From positions 57,451 through 121,450 of the forward strand of contig JAYELS010000057.1 in assembly GCA_034717695.1 (NCBI GenBank): a stretch of 64,000 nucleotides of DNA. Direction: 5' to 3'. Under the pieces are notes generated by a model. That model worked only from the letters and a program-made list of their open reading frames with translations. It had not been told where the DNA came from and did not search any database. The stretch comes from NAT127 sp034717695. Its GTDB lineage: Bacteria; Pseudomonadota; Gammaproteobacteria; Pseudomonadales; Porticoccaceae. This document shows positions 51,201 through 58,657 of this stretch, piece by piece. The stretch's first letter is position 1. Every line of letters starts with the position of its first letter. The translations under genes were made by a program, and so were the position numbers.

Positions 51201-52942
51201 AAGCCGGGCGGCTGGAGCTGGAGAACGCCCCGGTGTGCCTCGAAGAACTGGTGGAGGAGCTGTGCCAGTCCCTCGCCCCGGTGGCGGCGGCGCGGGGTGT
51301 GCGCCTGGCGGTATTCGTGGCGCCGGAGGTGCCCCACCATGTGCTCGGCGACGAGGTGCGCCTGCGCCAGCTGCTCTACAACCTGGTGGGCAACGCCATC
51401 AAGTTTTCCGGAGGCAGGGCGGAGCCCGGGCAGGTGGCGGTGCGCGCCGAGGTGTGCGGGCAGGCGCCCCTGCGGCTGTCCTTCAGCGTTGTTGACAACG
51501 GCATCGGCATGTCCGGGGAAACCGTCGCGACCCTGTTCCAGCCCTTTACCCAGGCCGAGGTTTCCACCACCCGGCGCTTCGGCGGCACCGGCCTCGGCCT
51601 CGCCATCTGCCAGCGCCTGGTGGACATGATGGGCGGTACCATCGCCATCGACAGCCGGGAGGGGGAGGGCACCCGTGTCCGGGTGGAACTGCCCTTCGCC
51701 CTGGCGGATGCGGAGGGCGACGGGGATACGCCGGACCTCGGTGGCGTCCATTGCGCCATCGTCGCCACCCCTGGCATCCAGAGCGCGGACTGGCAGGCCT
51801 ACCTGCGCCACGCCGGGGCCCGGGTCGCCTGCGTCGCCGACCTCGACGCCGCCATGGCCAGCGCCGCCGGGCCCGGTGACATCCAGGTGGTGATTCTCGA
51901 CCAGCGGGAGCCGATCCACGCCGCGCTGCCCCTCAACCAGCTGTTCGAGGGCGGTGGCGATGTCCGCTATGTGCTGGTGAGCGGCGGGCGCCGGCGGCGC
52001 ACCCGCCTGCAGGGTGGGCGGGTGGTGATTGTCGAGGGGGAGCTGCCGCGCCGCCTGGTACTGCTCAGGGCCGTGGCCCTGGCCGCCGGGCGCCTGCCGG
52101 CGGACGCGGTGCTGGACGGCGGCGAGCGGGCCCCGGCCCCGCGCCGCGCCGCCCCCGTTGCGCAGCGGCCCGATGCCCCGATCCTGGTGGTGGAGGACGA
52201 CGCCATGAACCGCAAGGTGATCCTCGAACAGCTCAACCTGCTGGGCTACGGCGCCGAGGTGGCGGTGGATGGCGCCGATGCCCTGCAGCGCTGGCGCGAC
52301 CGGCGCCACGCCCTCATACTCAGTGACCTGCACATGCCGGTGATGGACGGCTATGCCCTGGCGCGGGCCATCCGCGCCGAGGAATCCCCCGAGGGGCGGA
52401 CCCCCATCATCGTGCTCAGCGCCAATGCCCTGCGGGGCGAGGCGAACCGCGCCTACGGCGCCGGCATCGACGACTACCTCACCAAGCCGGTATCCCTGGA
52501 GCGGCTCGACGGGGTGCTCGACTACTGGCTGGCGCGCCGGCGGGTGGACAATGAAGGCGACAACCCCAGGGAAGAGGCCCACGCCCCCATGGACAACGAC
52601 GGTATCGATATCGGGATCCTGCGGGATTTCATCGGCGACGACCCGGTGAAGGTGCGCAACTTTCTCGCCGACTACCGGGATGCCGCCCTGCGCCTGCGGG
52701 TCGATATCCACCGCGCCGAGCAGAGCGGCGACCTGCTGCAACTGGCCAGCCTCGCCCACCGGCTCAAATCCTCGTCCCGCTGGGTCGGCGCCCTCACCCT
52801 GGGGGAGCTGTGCGCCGGTCTCGAAAAGGCGGGCCGCGCCGGCGACCGCGCCGCCATCGGCGACTACCTGTCACGCTTCGACCAGAACCACGCCAGGATA
52901 ATGGCGGACATCGAACGCCACCTCAGGGATGCCGCACCATGA
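48290..52942 (+). CDS. Hybrid sensor histidine kinase: MASE1-CHASE-PAS(x3)-HisKA-HATPase-REC-HPT
   Basis: A 1550-residue membrane sensor. Order seen: MASE1-type multi-helix membrane part (about 1-205), a periplasmic CHASE domain (about 220-430), TM (about 493-511), three PAS domains (about 525-645, 655-770, 775-900), HisKA with His918 in MSHEIRTPMNG, HATPase (NAIKFS, DNGIGMS, GGTGLGLAI; to about 1145), a degenerate receiver-like stretch (about 1155-1270), a true receiver with Asp1346 in SDLHMPVMDG and a C-terminal HPT with His1490 in AHRLKSSSRWVG. The chain carries every phosphorelay step. The stop overlaps the next gene, a REC-EAL protein, its likely target. Signal unknown. Confidence 0.92.
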   Translation: MVPYRWYSIPLLAIACFALSLTGDLVAVWLPSGAVPIDLTAGLAVAALLASGPRPWPGIFLGAYAAALWQEPTRALQPLAAFEALVLAAQALFGAMLTRHLFRASLPLVREAQVVRFLLLAGPVACLLSALATFAPLLRLDAVPAWHAIAGRVPGEGWLAAWSSNSLGVLIGAPLALLLWPGSRQLRRAWGSRVAIPLVITGALLVLGQVALDRFEQREAELADQRQLEAVFEQGFVHLDRAIESLHFVEHFFQASQQVTAEEFALFTARVLRWPGLHSIEWVPRVGHVGALRGGDDGDSPPVEDPAAGEEGEVEGRFSRHFYPSLYIQPESLGRGVRGFDYGSSPARRGAIERARDSGEAAAAPPLGLLQTDRKGIPVFIPVYRQGFDPVGATVDGRRQALRGFIKGNFDIENLFEPLVVAAARAGVHYRLSDLTPGAAPQRLIDDVAANEAPSLLRELSFANRLLQVELHLPPSWQPGVSASARLYQGFSVLAALLVALATLAAAGRNSAAEAMVFARTAALRASEGNLDVTLNSIGDGVLVTDTEGRIVRLNPVAERLMGWTQADAQGEAVETVFRIINEYSREPAVVPVAEVLCTGAIKGLANHTVLIARDGTERAIADSAAPIHGADGRVQGVVLVFRDVSEERVAERALEASEKRYREFIEQAPYGVFVQTGGTFAYLNPKARELLGATDESQLLGRPVLEFLHPDSREAVAARIRQLNQLGIPAPPLEEQWRCLDGGLFHAEATAVPHVHEGVRGALVMLHDISDRKAAEAQRDRFFDLSPDPQCIIDATGRFLRVNPAFSEVLGWSREEFLASGYLAFVHPEDMPQVREGREALGAGATSHQVESRFRCRDGGWRWLSWSLARAPEDGMLYGVARDVTERRDTIEALTRARAEAEYANRAKSAFLATMSHEIRTPMNGVVGLADVLSHGELGEHEADLVQSIRVSAQTLLRLIDDILDFSKIEAGRLELENAPVCLEELVEELCQSLAPVAAARGVRLAVFVAPEVPHHVLGDEVRLRQLLYNLVGNAIKFSGGRAEPGQVAVRAEVCGQAPLRLSFSVVDNGIGMSGETVATLFQPFTQAEVSTTRRFGGTGLGLAICQRLVDMMGGTIAIDSREGEGTRVRVELPFALADAEGDGDTPDLGGVHCAIVATPGIQSADWQAYLRHAGARVACVADLDAAMASAAGPGDIQVVILDQREPIHAALPLNQLFEGGGDVRYVLVSGGRRRRTRLQGGRVVIVEGELPRRLVLLRAVALAAGRLPADAVLDGGERAPAPRRAAPVAQRPDAPILVVEDDAMNRKVILEQLNLLGYGAEVAVDGADALQRWRDRRHALILSDLHMPVMDGYALARAIRAEESPEGRTPIIVLSANALRGEANRAYGAGIDDYLTKPVSLERLDGVLDYWLARRRVDNEGDNPREEAHAPMDNDGIDIGILRDFIGDDPVKVRNFLADYRDAALRLRVDIHRAEQSGDLLQLASLAHRLKSSSRWVGALTLGELCAGLEKAGRAGDRAAIGDYLSRFDQNHARIMADIERHLRDAAP

Positions 52943-54159
52943 CCCCGTCCGACCCCCAGCCCCGTATCGTGATCGTCGACGATGACCCCCTGGTCCTCGC
53001 CCTGCTCCGCCACCAGCTGGGGGAGCTCGGATTCGAGCGGGTCGCCACCCTCGGCTCCGCCCGGGAGGCGATGGCCCTACTGGGGGACAGCCGCCAGCAC
53101 CCGGACCTGATGCTCTGCGACCTGGACATGCCGGACATCGACGGCATCGAGCTGGTGCGCTACCTCGGGGACATCGGCTATCAGGGTGGGGTGGTACTGG
53201 TCAGCGGCGAAGATGTCCGGGTGCTGCAAACCGCCGAAAAGCTTGCCGAGGCCCACCAGCTGCGGGTGCTGGGGGCGCTGCGCAAACCCATCAGCCCCGC
53301 CGACCTGTCCACCGTCCTCGCCCTCCAGGCCAAGGCCCGCAAGGTGCTCGGCCCGAGCGCGGGCGCAAGGGGCTACACCGCCGACGAACTGGCCCGGGGC
53401 ATCGCCGGTGGCCAGCTGGTCAATCACTACCAGCCGGTGGTGCACCTCGCCAGCGGCGACATCATGGGGGTCGAGACCCTGGTGCGCTGGCAGCACCCCG
53501 AGCACGGTCTGGTGGGGCCCGATCAATTCATTGGCCTCGCCGAGGACAACGGCCTGATCGACGACCTCACCCGCCAGGTGCTGACGATGGCCCTTGCCCA
53601 GGTGCGGGAGTGGAGTGCCCGGGACTTCAAGCTCCACGTCGCCGTCAACCTGTCGATGAACAACCTGGCGTCGCTGCAGTTTCCCGACTTCGTCGCCACC
53701 GCCGCCGCCAGCAACGCGGTGCCCCTGTCGCGGCTGGTGCTGGAAGTCACCGAGAGCCGGCTGATGCGCAACCGCATCGCCGCCCTGGATATCCTCACCC
53801 GCCTCAGGCTCAAGCACGTCAGCCTGTCCATCGACGACTTCGGCACCGGCCACTCGTCCCTGGTGCAACTGCGGGACGTCCCCTTCGACCAGCTCAAGAT
53901 CGACCGCAGCTTCGTGCACGGCGCCTGGCAGGACAATTCCCTGCGCGCCATCTTCGAAGGCAGCCTCAGCATGGCCCGGCAGCTGGGGATGGTGACCGTC
54001 GCCGAGGGGGTGGAGGACGAGGACGACTGGCGTTTCTTGCGCACCACCGACTGCAACCTCGCCCAGGGCTACTTCATCGCCCGCCCCATGCCGGGTGACC
54101 AGCTGCCCGCCTGGATGGCCCACTGGGAGAGCAAGCGCCCGACCCTGTTCGCGGGCTGA
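52939..54159 (+). CDS. REC-EAL response regulator, c-di-GMP phosphodiesterase
   Basis: A 406-residue response regulator with an N-terminal receiver (VIVDDDP, phospho-Asp61 in LCDLDMPDIDG, lysine in LRKPIS) and an EAL domain (about 150-395). The EAL signature is ETLVRWQHPEHG, and the metal/catalytic motifs LEVTESRL, SIDDFGTGHSSL, KIDRSFV and AEGVE are all present, so it is probably active. No GGDEF or DNA-binding part. ATG overlaps the stop of the hybrid kinase, a pairing like RocS-RocR or VieS-VieA, where the kinase/HPT controls c-di-GMP breakdown. Confidence 0.92.
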   Translation: MTPSDPQPRIVIVDDDPLVLALLRHQLGELGFERVATLGSAREAMALLGDSRQHPDLMLCDLDMPDIDGIELVRYLGDIGYQGGVVLVSGEDVRVLQTAEKLAEAHQLRVLGALRKPISPADLSTVLALQAKARKVLGPSAGARGYTADELARGIAGGQLVNHYQPVVHLASGDIMGVETLVRWQHPEHGLVGPDQFIGLAEDNGLIDDLTRQVLTMALAQVREWSARDFKLHVAVNLSMNNLASLQFPDFVATAAASNAVPLSRLVLEVTESRLMRNRIAALDILTRLRLKHVSLSIDDFGTGHSSLVQLRDVPFDQLKIDRSFVHGAWQDNSLRAIFEGSLSMARQLGMVTVAEGVEDEDDWRFLRTTDCNLAQGYFIARPMPGDQLPAWMAHWESKRPTLFAG

Positions 54160-54342
54160 CCGGGCTCGCCGCGCCAGCCTGTCAAAGGCCCCGGGCTTCC
54201 TGGTCCTGGCCTTTGGCCGCGGGGGTTTGACTCGCCTTCCAACGAAGGGATTTGTCCGGGGCCCCGGCCGCGGTTACCGTCATGGCGCCGCTGCCGCCCG
54301 GCGAGGCCTTCCCCCCCCCACCCTTTCCCGCAGGTAGCCCCC

Positions 54343-54810
54343 ATGCCCCAGTTCACCGCAAGCTGTTCCCACATCGGCCTTTGTGTCGCCGATCTCGAGC
54401 GCGCCAGGCGCTTCTACCGGGAGGCGCTCGGCTTTGCGGAAGAGGCTGTGTTTGCCGTGGAAAACACCATCAACGACTTGCTGGGCATACCTGACAACGT
54501 GGTGATGACCTCGCAAATGATGCGCCACGGCAATCTGGTGATCGAACTGATTCATTTCAGCTCGCCGGCGACCATTTCCGGCGGCTTGCGGGCGATGAAC
54601 CAGCTTGGCCTCACCCACCTGTCCTTCGTGGTGGATGATGTCGACAGCGCCGCCGCCCACCTCGAAGCCTGCGGTGGCGCGGTGCTCCGTGACACCCGAA
54701 CGGTTTTCGCCTTCCCCGATGCGGACCCGACCATCCTGATTTTCTGCACCGATCCGGATGGCACCCGCATCGAGTTGTACAGGCCGTCGAGCAGCCTCGC
54801 CGCCGGCTGA
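54343..54810 (+). CDS. VOC-family (glyoxalase/dioxygenase fold) protein
   Basis: A 155-residue metal-enzyme fold with two beta-alpha-beta-beta-beta units. Likely metal ligands are His in CSHIGLCVAD, Glu in LVIELIHF, His in LTHLSFVVDD and Glu in TRIELYRP, so a catalytic site is present. Reaction unknown: isomerase, epimerase, lyase or extradiol-like enzymes all use this fold. Stands alone. Confidence 0.85.
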   Translation: MPQFTASCSHIGLCVADLERARRFYREALGFAEEAVFAVENTINDLLGIPDNVVMTSQMMRHGNLVIELIHFSSPATISGGLRAMNQLGLTHLSFVVDDVDSAAAHLEACGGAVLRDTRTVFAFPDADPTILIFCTDPDGTRIELYRPSSSLAAG

Positions 54811-55068
54811 TTCATCGCCGACCCCGCCATCCGTCAAGGGACCCTGTCGGCCCGGTGGGGGGAAGAGGGCAGAGCTATTTCCCGTCCCCCTCGCCGGGCG
54901 AAAACATGGTCTCCTGCGACGGTAATCCCAGCAATGTTGCCAGGCCCTGGGGTGCCCCCGCGCCCTTGTTGTCAGCGGCCCGGGTGCTGGGGTAGTTTAT
55001 CGAGGACCCCGCTGGCCGGCTTTCGCCCGCCCCCGCCCGCCCCTGCCGAGATGTCCCGGAGCAGCCCC

Positions 55069-55596
55069 ATGCCGATCAAGTCCCGTATTCGCACCATTCC
55101 CCACTATCCTCGGCCCGGGGTGATGTTTCGCGACATCACCACCCTGCTCAAGGACCCGGAGGGCTTTCATCTCACCATCGGCCGCCTCGCGGAGCGCTAC
55201 CGGGACGCCCCCATCGACCTGGTGGCGGGCATCGAGGCGCGGGGCTTCATTCTCGGCGCGGCCCTTGCCTTTGCCCTCGGCAAGGGCTTCGTGCCGATCC
55301 GCAAGAAGGGCAAGCTGCCAGGTCGCACCCTGTCCGCCCAGTACAGCCTGGAATACGGCGTCGACAGCATCGAAATCCATGTGGACGCCATCGAGCCCGG
55401 GCAGCGGGTACTGCTGGTGGACGACCTGATCGCCACCGGGGGCACGGCCCTCGGCGCCGTCGAGCTCATCGAGCAGAGCGGCGGTGTGCTTCACGGTTGC
55501 TGTTTTATCGTCGACCTGCCGGAGTTGGGGGGCATGGCGCGGTTGCGGGCGCGGGGTGTCGAGGGCTTTGCCCTCACCGACTTTGCGGGGGATTGA
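55069..55596 (+). CDS. apt: Adenine phosphoribosyltransferase
   Basis: Salvages adenine to AMP with PRPP; 175 residues. IRTIPHYPRPGVMFRDITTLLKDP at the N-terminus, GIEARGFILGAALA, and the PRPP loop VLLVDDLIATGGTALGAVELIE are typical. The ATG at 55069 has CGGAG eight bases before it; an ATG at 55051 in the same frame is the alternative. The upstream 258 bases (54811-55068) contain no other gene that I could recognise. Confidence 0.96.
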   Translation: MPIKSRIRTIPHYPRPGVMFRDITTLLKDPEGFHLTIGRLAERYRDAPIDLVAGIEARGFILGAALAFALGKGFVPIRKKGKLPGRTLSAQYSLEYGVDSIEIHVDAIEPGQRVLLVDDLIATGGTALGAVELIEQSGGVLHGCCFIVDLPELGGMARLRARGVEGFALTDFAGD

Positions 55597-55628
55597 ACGC
55601 CGGCCCCGGAGCGGGGCCGGCGCCGGGG

Positions 55629-56090
55629 TCACTGCTGGATCTGCCAGTCGCCGTCGCCGGTGCGGCAGGCGGTGCCGTACACCTTCTCGCTGCGCCCGCC
55701 GATCACCGCGTCCATGGTGTACTCCCGGCAGGGGCCGCTGGCGGTCTCGTAGGTGCGGGTGGGCACCACGGTGTACTGGTTGCCGGTGTCGGGGTTGCGC
55801 CACTGGGAGGGCACCCCGGTGCGCACGGTTTCGAGGGACTGGGCGGTGTGCATGCGATCCACCTCGTCCATGGTGATGCCGACCCGGCTGCCGACGTGGG
55901 AGCCGATCAGGGTGCCGGCGATGATGGCCGCGGTGCGGCCACTGCCGCCCCCCACCTGGGAGCCGAGCACGCCGCCGAGCAGGCCGCCGATGACCATGCC
56001 GGCCTGTTCGTTCTGGCCCTGGTAGGGGGTGCAGCCGGCAACGGTGAAGGTGCTGGCGGCGATGAGGGTGAGCAGGATCTTGCGGCGCAT
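55629..56090 (-). CDS. Glycine-zipper outer-membrane lipoprotein (17-kDa antigen type)
   Basis: A 153-residue lipoprotein: signal RRKILLTLIAASTFTVAGC with lipobox VAGC, then the glycine-zipper 2TM stretch MVIGGLLGGVLGSQVGG and IIAGTLIGSHVGSRVG (about 32-71), then a small beta domain (QYTVVPTRTYETASGPCREYTMDAVIGGRSEKVYGTACR) with two cysteines. Similar proteins (Rickettsia 17-kDa antigen, RcsF/SlyB-like) sit in the outer membrane; precise role unknown. Convergent with apt. Confidence 0.88.
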   Translation of the reverse strand: MRRKILLTLIAASTFTVAGCTPYQGQNEQAGMVIGGLLGGVLGSQVGGGSGRTAAIIAGTLIGSHVGSRVGITMDEVDRMHTAQSLETVRTGVPSQWRNPDTGNQYTVVPTRTYETASGPCREYTMDAVIGGRSEKVYGTACRTGDGDWQIQQ

Positions 56091-56229
56091 GGTGAATCTC
56101 CTGGTGGGTGACTGCAACTAGAGTAGGGCCTCGCCGGGGCTCCGGCAATTCCTCACAACCTTAAACGTGGCGGGAGCGCTCCCGTTGACCCCGGGCGGCA
56201 AACGGGGATTCCGCCATTCCCGGTGGCGT

Positions 56230-58371
56230 CTACCGGCTCTCCGCGCCGGCCTTCCCCATTGCCGCCTCCGCATCCCGCTGGCGGCCTTGCCGGCCATAGG
56301 CCAGGGCGAGGTTGTACCAGGCCCGGGACAGGCCGGGGTCGAGGTCCACCGCCCGCTCCAGGTGGCGGATGGCGCCGGCCAAGTCGCCCCGCTCCGCCGC
56401 CAGAAGGCCGAGGGCGTAGGGCAGGGGAGCGCTGTTGGGGAAGCGCCCCTGGCCGTCCAGCAGGATGCGCTGGGCCTCGTCGTTGAGCCCCGCGCCACTC
56501 AGCACCACGGCGCCCTGGTGATAGATCCCGGGGTTGCCGGCGTCCAGCCGCAGCGCCCGGCGCACCCGGGAGAGCACCTCGCCGCGGCGGCCCGCCCGGG
56601 CGTCGAGGGTGGCCTGAAGCAACAGGCCCTGGGGGCGATCCTGGTGGAAGGCGAGGTACTCCGCCACCTCGCCTCCGATCGGCCCGGGGGGAAGCGGCTG
56701 GCCGCCGGCCGCCAGGGGCAGGGCGGCGGCGAGGCGCACGGCGCGGCTGTCGTCCGCCAGCAGGTCCAGGGCGAGGGCGACGCCGTCGCCGAGACGGACG
56801 AGACCCTGGGCCGCCCGGGCGCGCACCAGCGGGTCCGGATCCCGCGCCGCGTCGCGCACCGCCCGGGCGGCCGCCGGGTCCGGCAGGTAGTTGCCGAGCA
56901 GGCCCACATAGGTGGCACGCCAGGCGGGGATGGTTTCGTCGGCCAGGAGTGCCAGCAGCGCAGCAAGGGCCGCGGGGTCGCCCCCGTGGGCGCCGTGGAG
57001 GGCGCGGGCCCGCTGGCGCTGGCGGCTGTCGGCGAGCCGGGTGCCGTGGCGCTCTTCCGCCCGTGCCACCACCCACTCCAGGGAATTGTCCCCATGGCAG
57101 CCGCTGCAGGCGTTGGGGATGCCGAGCTCGGCAGTCATCAGCGGATCGGGCAGCAGAAAGCCGTGGTCGGCCCGGGGATCGGCCTGCATGTAGGTGGTTT
57201 TCGGCATGTGGCAGTTGACGCAGCGATTGCCACTGCTGCCCTCGCCGTGGCCGCTGTGACGGACGGGTTCGATCAGGGGCGCGCCGAGCTTGCCGCTGGC
57301 GTGGCAGCTCTGGCACAGGCTGTTGTCATCCACCGGCAGGAGGGTCTCGAGGCCGTGGGGGTTGTGGCAGTCGAGACAGGTGACCCCCGCGCCGTGCATC
57401 CTGCTCATGGCGAAGGAGGCGTGCACGAACACTTCGTCGCGGATCTGGCCGTCGTGGTGGTAGAGCCCCGGCTGGTCCGGCAATGACAGGCTGAAATGAT
57501 CGTGGTAGCGCTCGCCGGGCTGGAAGCCGTCGGCGGTCAGCTGGTCGCGGCGGGAGTGGCAGCCGGCGCAGGTGTCCATCATCCGCGTGGGGGAGAGCTG
57601 CCCGGGTTTGACCAGCTCCCCGCCCCCCCGGGTCGAGGCGAGGTGGGCGTCGAGGCCCCCGTGGCAGGCGGCGCAGGTCACGCCCTGCCGACCCCAGGTG
57701 GATGCGTAGCGATTGGCGGCGAAGTCGAAGTTCTTGCGGTATTCCGTGGTGTGGCACCAGGCGCAGTTGGCGTTCCAGTTCATGCCCTGGCCCGTCCAGT
57801 GGCCCCAGTCGCCAGGCCGGCGATCATCCCCGGCGAAGACATCTAGCCAGCGGTCGTTGGCCATATCGCGAATGGCGCTGGTGGCCTGCAGACGGTTGCC
57901 GGGCAGGCTGGCCAGGTACTGGCGCACGGGGGTGTGGCCGATCACGCCCACCAGGGGATACTCCTGTTCGCTGCCGTCCGCCTCCCGGGCGCGGATGGTG
58001 AAGGTACCGCCGTGCTCCGTCATCCCGTAGCTGGCGCCGCCCGCCCGCACCTGTCCCGGGGGGCTGAAGGTGGGCAGGTCCTCCCCGGCGGAGAGCGGCC
58101 TGTTGGCGAGGGCGTGGTGGCTGCCCGACCAGCTGTCCACCTGGGCGGCGTGGCAGGCCCGGCAGGCTTCCGGGTCCGCCGTCTCGGACGGCCGGGGCCC
58201 CGACGCGATGGGAAAGTCATCCGCGGCGATCGACGGCAGGGGGGAGGTCAACGGTGTCTCGCCCTTGTCAGGCGCCGCTCCGGGCGCCCTGTCGTCGCAT
58301 CCACTGATCAAAAGCGCGATAAAAAGCAGAAGTGGCGCGAGCAGCCCGGGTAGAGTGATCGAGCGCCTCAT
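56230..58371 (-). CDS. Octaheme c-type cytochrome lipoprotein with HEAT/TPR C-terminus
   Basis: A 713-residue exported protein. The ATG at 58371 gives a lipoprotein signal (LLLFIALLISGC, Cys25). Eight CxxCH haem sites follow: CRACH (70), CAWCH (203), CAACH (233), CAGCH (268), CLDCH (332), CQSCH (353), CVNCH (384) and CSGCH (422). After residue about 440 come Ala/Leu-rich HEAT-like helices and TPRs (GIYHQGAVVLSGAG, PLPYALGLLAAERGDLAGAIRHLERAVDLDPG, AWYNLALAYGRQG). This matches the cytochrome c554/multiheme-TPR class, predicted periplasmic redox proteins of uncertain substrate. It is alone, without a quinol dehydrogenase next to it. Confidence 0.9.
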   Translation of the reverse strand: MRRSITLPGLLAPLLLFIALLISGCDDRAPGAAPDKGETPLTSPLPSIAADDFPIASGPRPSETADPEACRACHAAQVDSWSGSHHALANRPLSAGEDLPTFSPPGQVRAGGASYGMTEHGGTFTIRAREADGSEQEYPLVGVIGHTPVRQYLASLPGNRLQATSAIRDMANDRWLDVFAGDDRRPGDWGHWTGQGMNWNANCAWCHTTEYRKNFDFAANRYASTWGRQGVTCAACHGGLDAHLASTRGGGELVKPGQLSPTRMMDTCAGCHSRRDQLTADGFQPGERYHDHFSLSLPDQPGLYHHDGQIRDEVFVHASFAMSRMHGAGVTCLDCHNPHGLETLLPVDDNSLCQSCHASGKLGAPLIEPVRHSGHGEGSSGNRCVNCHMPKTTYMQADPRADHGFLLPDPLMTAELGIPNACSGCHGDNSLEWVVARAEERHGTRLADSRQRQRARALHGAHGGDPAALAALLALLADETIPAWRATYVGLLGNYLPDPAAARAVRDAARDPDPLVRARAAQGLVRLGDGVALALDLLADDSRAVRLAAALPLAAGGQPLPPGPIGGEVAEYLAFHQDRPQGLLLQATLDARAGRRGEVLSRVRRALRLDAGNPGIYHQGAVVLSGAGLNDEAQRILLDGQGRFPNSAPLPYALGLLAAERGDLAGAIRHLERAVDLDPGLSRAWYNLALAYGRQGRQRDAEAAMGKAGAESR

Positions 58372-58657
58372 GGATCGTGCCGCAGGAAGAAAGAGAAATT
58401 CATGGTGGGGGCCATCTGCATAATTATCGGGGGATTGTAGGGCATAGCGCTCCTCAACGTGCGCTTGGATTGCGCCAAAACAGTGCGGCTGGTGGATTCG
58501 CATATCGCTCGACTCGCCGCTACATTCCGTATTGAAGGCAGGCTTTGCCAGGCTCAGTGTTCTGCTCGACCTGTTCTGTTCGACGCAAAGCTGCGGACTG
58601 ATTCATCCCCTACGGCTGCCGCGCTCGATCACCCTCAAAAACAATGAGAGCACTGCC
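58372..58657. other. Intergenic region between divergent cytochrome and flavoenzyme genes
   Basis: 286 bases; must hold both promoters. I see no consensus elements, riboswitch or FNR box here. Confidence 0.5.

Noticed and set aside
49652..52759. 1035-codon open frame on the minus strand
   Set aside because: Antisense to the hybrid kinase; no start signal or family pattern.
54160..54342. Gene between the REC-EAL and VOC genes
   Set aside because: Open frames here overlap the VOC gene in other frames and have no start signal; the region appears to be plain intergenic DNA.
58459..58647. Small open frame before the flavoenzyme gene
   Set aside because: 62 codons without ribosome site or recognisable pattern; probably leader sequence.
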